The position numbers were made by a program, and so were the translations under genes. The notes under the pieces are model-generated. The model saw only the letters and a list, made by a program, of their open reading frames with translations, was not told the origin of the DNA and made no database searches. From Paraclostridium ghonii (GTDB taxonomy: Bacteria; Bacillota; Clostridia; Peptostreptococcales; Peptostreptococcaceae), in NCBI RefSeq assembly GCF_023653455.1, contig NZ_JAKEDR010000020.1, forward strand, positions 1 through 28,981: a stretch of DNA of 28,981 nt, written 5' to 3'. Each line of letters begins with the position of its first letter. The first letter of the stretch is position 1. Positions 25,904 to 28,981 of this stretch are shown piece by piece.

Positions 25904-26593
25904 CTATTTCTCCATAAAATCTATAGTTTTTTTAACAACTTCATATATTTCTTCATGTATACTATCTATACTTCTTAATTCTTCATTTTCTATACATTCA
26001 ATCTTACTCCAGTTATACTTATTTGCTATATATAAAGAGTTATTGTAAGACTTGGTTAAGTAATCTATATCACTTTCATGTATATCTTTTTTGTCTTCTC
26101 CTGTAAATTTATTTTTTCTATTTTCCATAAGTTTTTTACTATAATCTATAGGAACATCTAAAAACACTACACAGTCTGGTTGTGGGATTTTATATAAATT
26201 AAACTCATAGTCAAATAGCCAATTTATAAATTTATCTCTTTCTTGCTCCTCCATTTTTGATGCTTGATGAACCATATTTGAAGTAGTATATCTATCTGCT
26301 ATTATAATTCCACCTTCGTTATAAAAAGACTCCCATTCTGTTTTAAAAGAAGCATATCTATCGGCAGCAAAAAAAGTGGAAGCTATATAAGCATCTACAT
26401 CATTAGCATTTTTTCCGAAATCTCCATTTAAATACATTTTTACTAATGTAGAAGAATCTGATTTATAGTTTGGATATTCTACTTTCTTTACTTTATACCC
26501 ATCTTCAATTAATCTATTGTATAACTTTTTAGTTTGAGTTGCTTTCCCGCTAGCATCTGATCCACTCTCTATGATTATTAACTTTCCTTTCAT
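25904..26593 (-). CDS. tmk: Thymidylate kinase
   Basis: Tmk phosphorylates dTMP to dTDP for DNA synthesis. The 229 residues begin with the P-loop SGSDASGKATQ (10-20), a variant of the usual GxDGxGKTTQ, and contain the DRYTTSN motif (about 99-105) and VFLDVPIDYS. A lysine/arginine-rich lid (about 150-165, RKNKFTGEDKKD) replaces the standard lid sequence. Variant P-loop forms of this kind occur in clostridia. AGGTG precedes the ATG. It lies 70 bp after speA and two bases ahead of holB, in the conserved origin-proximal order. Confidence 0.92.
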   Translation of the reverse strand: MKGKLIIIESGSDASGKATQTKKLYNRLIEDGYKVKKVEYPNYKSDSSTLVKMYLNGDFGKNANDVDAYIASTFFAADRYASFKTEWESFYNEGGIIIADRYTTSNMVHQASKMEEQERDKFINWLFDYEFNLYKIPQPDCVVFLDVPIDYSKKLMENRKNKFTGEDKKDIHESDIDYLTKSYNNSLYIANKYNWSKIECIENEELRSIDSIHEEIYEVVKKTIDFMEK

Positions 26594-26663
26594 TTTTTAC
26601 ACCTACCACTATTAATCCACTTTAATATATGTAGTACTAATTAACAGTGAATTCCTTTCTAAT

Positions 26664-28079
26664 TTAATCTATATCTATTACTTGAATATTTCTAAGTTCA
26701 CTATCCTTAACTCCATTAACATTCATCCCCTTAGATTTACATTCCATAATGTATTCTATAACTTCTTTTGTAATTTCTTCACCTGGAGATACTAAACTAA
26801 CGCCAGGAGGGTATGGTATTATATACTCCCCTGAGATTTTACCTATACTATTATCTATTTTAACATTTTTTTTACTCATATAGAATGCTTGTCTTGGAGT
26901 TAGTACCTTTTTAGGTAGTTTAATTGGATAAAACACATCTTTTAAATTTTTTTCTACTTTATAAATTTTATCGATTTCAAATAAAGCTTCTTTTAATTTA
27001 TGAAATTCCTCTTTTGTATTACCTATTGTAGAAATTAATAAAACTCCATAATAGTTAGATAACTCAACTTGAATACTATATCTTTCTCTTAAAATACTTT
27101 CTAGTTCATGCCCTGTAATTCCTAGTTTTTTTGTATTTAAAAATATTTTAGTAAAATCTTTACTTTCATCTACCTTGATATTTTCAAGCCTACTAATTTC
27201 ATATTTAAATTCTTCTATATTATTTAGAAGTTTTTCCATTAAATCTACCCCGTTTTTTTCATATATGTCTACAGCTATATCTAAAGATGCCATAAGTAAA
27301 TAGGATGGACTTGAAGATTGTGTTATTCTCAACATATTTAATAGTTTATTTGTATCTATTCTATTTCCTTTTGTGTGAAGCATTGATGACTGAGTAAAAG
27401 ATGGTAATGTTTTATGAGTACTTTGTATTACTAAGTCTGCACCTTGACTTAACGCTGTATCAGGTAACTTATAACTTAACCCTAAATGAGCTCCGTGTGC
27501 TTCATCTATTATAACAACCATATTTTTTTCATGTGCATAATTGGAAATAGTTCTTAAATCAAACACATCTCCAAAATAAGTAGGATACGTTAAAAAAATT
27601 GCTTTTGCATCTAAATTATCATCTATAACACTTTTTACATCCTCGAAATTAACCCCTGTCAAAGTATTACTATCTTTATTTATACTAGGACTTACATAAA
27701 CAGGATCTATATCTCCAATTATACAAGCGTTAATTGCAGATTGATGACAATCTCTATTTAATATAATTTTTTCTTTAGGACTTACTGTAGCCATTATAGC
27801 TGCTTCTATCCCACAAGTAGAACCATTTATCAAATAAAAAGTTTTATCGCTTTTAAATACTTCTGATGCCCTTTTAAACGAATCTTTTATACATCCATCT
27901 GGTAAATGTAGATTATCTGTACCTGAAATTTCAGTTGTATCCAGCTTATAAATATTTTCAAATATATTTTCATATCCTAAAAGTTTATATATTTCTCCTT
28001 TTTTATGCCCTGGCATATGAAATGATATTATATCTTCATCAACTATTTTTTTTAAAGAATTTATTATAGGTATATTCAT
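26664..28079 (-). CDS. Orn/Lys/Arg decarboxylase family protein (SpeA/YaaO type)
   Basis: This 471-residue PLP decarboxylase belongs to the short form of the ornithine/lysine/arginine decarboxylases, so it probably starts polyamine synthesis from a basic amino acid. Motifs are FHMPGHKKG (20-28), the INGSTCGIEAA segment (84-94), DEAHGAHLG (192-200) and the Schiff-base lysine K223 in STHKTLPSF. The C-terminal domain holds PYPPGVSLVSPGEEI. Substrate choice cannot be fixed by sight. The start has no adjacent Shine-Dalgarno; a strong one (GGGAGGAGGGA) lies 33 bases upstream across a hairpin. An in-frame stop just upstream rules out a longer N-terminus. Confidence 0.94.
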   Translation of the reverse strand: MNIPIINSLKKIVDEDIISFHMPGHKKGEIYKLLGYENIFENIYKLDTTEISGTDNLHLPDGCIKDSFKRASEVFKSDKTFYLINGSTCGIEAAIMATVSPKEKIILNRDCHQSAINACIIGDIDPVYVSPSINKDSNTLTGVNFEDVKSVIDDNLDAKAIFLTYPTYFGDVFDLRTISNYAHEKNMVVIIDEAHGAHLGLSYKLPDTALSQGADLVIQSTHKTLPSFTQSSMLHTKGNRIDTNKLLNMLRITQSSSPSYLLMASLDIAVDIYEKNGVDLMEKLLNNIEEFKYEISRLENIKVDESKDFTKIFLNTKKLGITGHELESILRERYSIQVELSNYYGVLLISTIGNTKEEFHKLKEALFEIDKIYKVEKNLKDVFYPIKLPKKVLTPRQAFYMSKKNVKIDNSIGKISGEYIIPYPPGVSLVSPGEEITKEVIEYIMECKSKGMNVNGVKDSELRNIQVIDID

Positions 28080-28122
28080 TTTATTGCTTTAACTAAAACA
28101 TTTAGCTAAAGTCCCTCCTCCC
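28080..28122 (-). promoter_or_regulatory. Shine-Dalgarno separated from the speA start by a hairpin
   Basis: On the minus strand the site GGGAGGAGGGA (28122-28112) is followed at once by an 11-bp stem (28111-28101 with 28097-28087, one G-U pair, three-base loop), then CAATAAA and the ATG. Folding would leave only about seven bases between the site and the start codon. The loop region also contains a two-codon ORF, ATG TTT TAG. Confidence 0.6.
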
Positions 28123-28150
28123 AAAATATATTATATATATAATTTACTTA

Positions 28151-28307
28151 GCTTGAACCACTACGTTTGGGAACAACTTTTTACCCAACGACTTCGTCCA
28201 TTTCTCAAAATTTATTTACTCCAACATTAAACTAATTAATCTATCTACACTTCATAGTTTATACTACATAGTTTTTTATTTAGTATAATTTCATTAAGCA
28301 TAAAAAA
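28151..28307 (-). repeat. Dispersed structured intergenic repeat, copy 2
   Basis: This 157-bp copy aligns over its whole length with 23890-24047, best in the first 60 bp (shared GCTTGA, CTACGT, CCAACGACT-CGTCC, CTCAAAAT) and at the end (ATTAAGCATAAAAA against CTTAAGCGTAAAAA). The inner hairpin is kept with a changed pair: GGG (28169-28171) with CCC (28184-28186), where copy 1 has GCG with CGC. The long inverted repeat has decayed. It ends about 70 bp before the speA start. Confidence 0.65.
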
Positions 28308-28400
28308 CTACTTTAATTAATCATATAATTATAATTCTATTTCTAAAAGCACTTTTTCACTCTTTTCCATTTCCAAATTGTACAAATATAAGTCTATTTT

Positions 28401-28506
28401 ATTTTTTATCTCTTCATATCTCGTACAAGCGTAATTCTTTTTTATTTCACATACGAAAGAGTGGTTAGTATTAAGTTACAATGCAGAAATCATTTTAAAG
28501 CATCTT
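28401..28506. repeat. Tandem repeat unit A behind the rRNA operon
   Basis: The unit starts ATTTTTTATCTCTTCA, continues with CGTACAAGCGTAATTC and GTGGTTAGT, and ends CATTTTAAAGCATCTT. The same order recurs 109 bp to the right. It is the more diverged of the two units. Confidence 0.8.
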
Positions 28507-28509
28507 TTA

Positions 28510-28616
28510 ATTTTTTATCTCTTCACATCGTACAAGCGTAATTCTTTTTTTATTTTACTATACGAAAAAGGTGGTTAGTGTTAGTTTGCAACGCAGAGGT
28601 CATTTTAAAGCATCTT
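28510..28616. repeat. Tandem repeat unit B behind the rRNA operon
   Basis: Second unit of the 109-bp-period repeat. Its right half (28536-28590) is also an inverted copy of the sequence right after the 5S gene (28689-28637), with a perfect 21-bp core. Both share GCGTAAT, a T-rich run and the GGTGGTTAGTG block. Confidence 0.8.
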
Positions 28617-28657
28617 CCCAGCTTTATGAACTCAAGTGCAAACTAACACTAACCACC
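28565..28657 (-). terminator. Second terminator of the rRNA operon
   Basis: A perfect 21-bp stem (28637-28657 with 28570-28590) with a 46-base loop is followed by TTTTT (28569-28565) on the minus strand. It lies about 30 bp past the 5S 3' end and backs up the terminator formed by the 5S helix. Confidence 0.65.
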
Positions 28658-28685
28658 AACAATTGTGCATAAAATAAAAAAGATT

Positions 28686-28802
<117 letters not shown>

Positions 28803-28864
28803 TAATCTTTAATTAGAGTTAGTACTCTAAAAACTGAATAACATTAGTAAAATTAAATAAATTT

Positions 28865-28981
28865 GGTCAAGTCCTCGATCTATTAGTATCGGTAAGCTAC
28901 ATACATTGCTGCACTTACACCTCCGACCTATCAACCAGGTAGTCTTCCTGGGATCTTACCCTTACGGTGGGAAATCTTATC
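28865..28981 (-). rRNA. rrl: 23S ribosomal RNA, 3' end only
   Basis: The last 117 bases of 23S rRNA on the minus strand, recognised by TACCTGGTTGATAGG, GGTGTAAGTGCAGCAATG and the terminal GATCGAGGACTTGACC. The gene continues beyond the right edge, with 16S presumably further right. Confidence 0.97.

Larger units (their letters stand above)
28080..28685. other. Gene-free tract between speA and 5S rRNA
   Basis: This 606-bp stretch has no credible ORF and no tRNA. From left to right it holds the speA translation signal (28080-28122), copy 2 of the dispersed repeat (28151-28307), AT-rich sequence with nothing recognisable (28308-28400), two tandem repeat units (28401-28616), and an inverted repeat plus T-runs that should end rRNA transcription (28536-28689). 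I found no convincing promoter for speA, though TATAAT occurs near 28130 on the minus strand. Confidence 0.8.

Noticed and set aside
28401..28616. Tandem repeats that could suggest a CRISPR array
   Set aside because: Only two units of about 109 bp with no unique spacers and no cas genes; not a CRISPR layout.
28309..28685. Possible tRNA genes behind 5S
   Set aside because: No cloverleaf and no GGTTCGANNCC-like T arm found on either strand.

Overview
The window is about 29 kb of very AT-rich DNA carrying a compact set of housekeeping and sporulation genes. Gene content (SpoVG, SpmA, SpmB, RicT/YaaT, a Met T-box, PurR) and protein character point to a spore-forming low-GC Firmicute of class Clostridia. 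The closest feel is Peptostreptococcaceae (the Clostridioides / Paraclostridium / Romboutsia group). I cannot name the species from the sequence alone. The backbone speA(yaaO)-tmk-holB-ricT-yabB-rsmI-metG-tatD-rnmV-rsmA-purR-spoVG-glmU-prs follows the gene order found beside oriC in Bacillus subtilis, so the chromosome origin probably lies to the right of the window, beyond the rRNA operon. Nearly everything is on the minus strand and reads away from that rRNA operon.

Right to left in the direction of transcription: the 3' end of a 23S rRNA gene (cut by the window edge) and a complete 5S rRNA; a 600-bp gene-free tract with two rRNA terminators, a tandem/inverted repeat derived from the rRNA tail, and one copy of a dispersed 158-bp repeat; the operon speA-tmk-holB-ricT; the second copy of the dispersed repeat; the operon yabB-rsmI-HD-domain gene; aspartate aminotransferase; a VanY-type D,D-carboxypeptidase; a plus-strand pair pncB-lrp; spmA-spmB; metG-tatD behind a methionine T-box; rnmV-rsmA; an unknown protein with an acidic tandem repeat; a PepT-like M20 peptidase; a cation diffusion facilitator; an unknown membrane-anchored protein converging on plus-strand murC; then purR, spoVG, glmU-prs and pilT.

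Functionally the genes cover rRNA maturation and modification (rnmV for 5S, rsmA and rsmI for 16S), tRNA charging and modification (metG, yabB), DNA replication and dTTP supply (holB, tmk), nucleotide and NAD metabolism (prs, purR, pncB), cell wall synthesis (glmU, murC, VanY) and sporulation (spoVG, spmA, spmB, ricT). Control signals that can be read include a sigma-H-type promoter before spoVG, a Met T-box before metG, several sigma-A promoters with 17-bp spacing, and intrinsic terminators at most operon ends. Several terminators contain the stop codon of the gene they end.

Most of the window is ordinary conserved sequence, and I see no obvious new defence or mobile system. The items most worth a second look are non-coding: the structured dispersed repeat present twice, the hairpin that separates the Shine-Dalgarno from the start codon of speA, the repeat array behind 5S rRNA, and the palindrome in which murC and its convergent neighbour encode the same last five residues.
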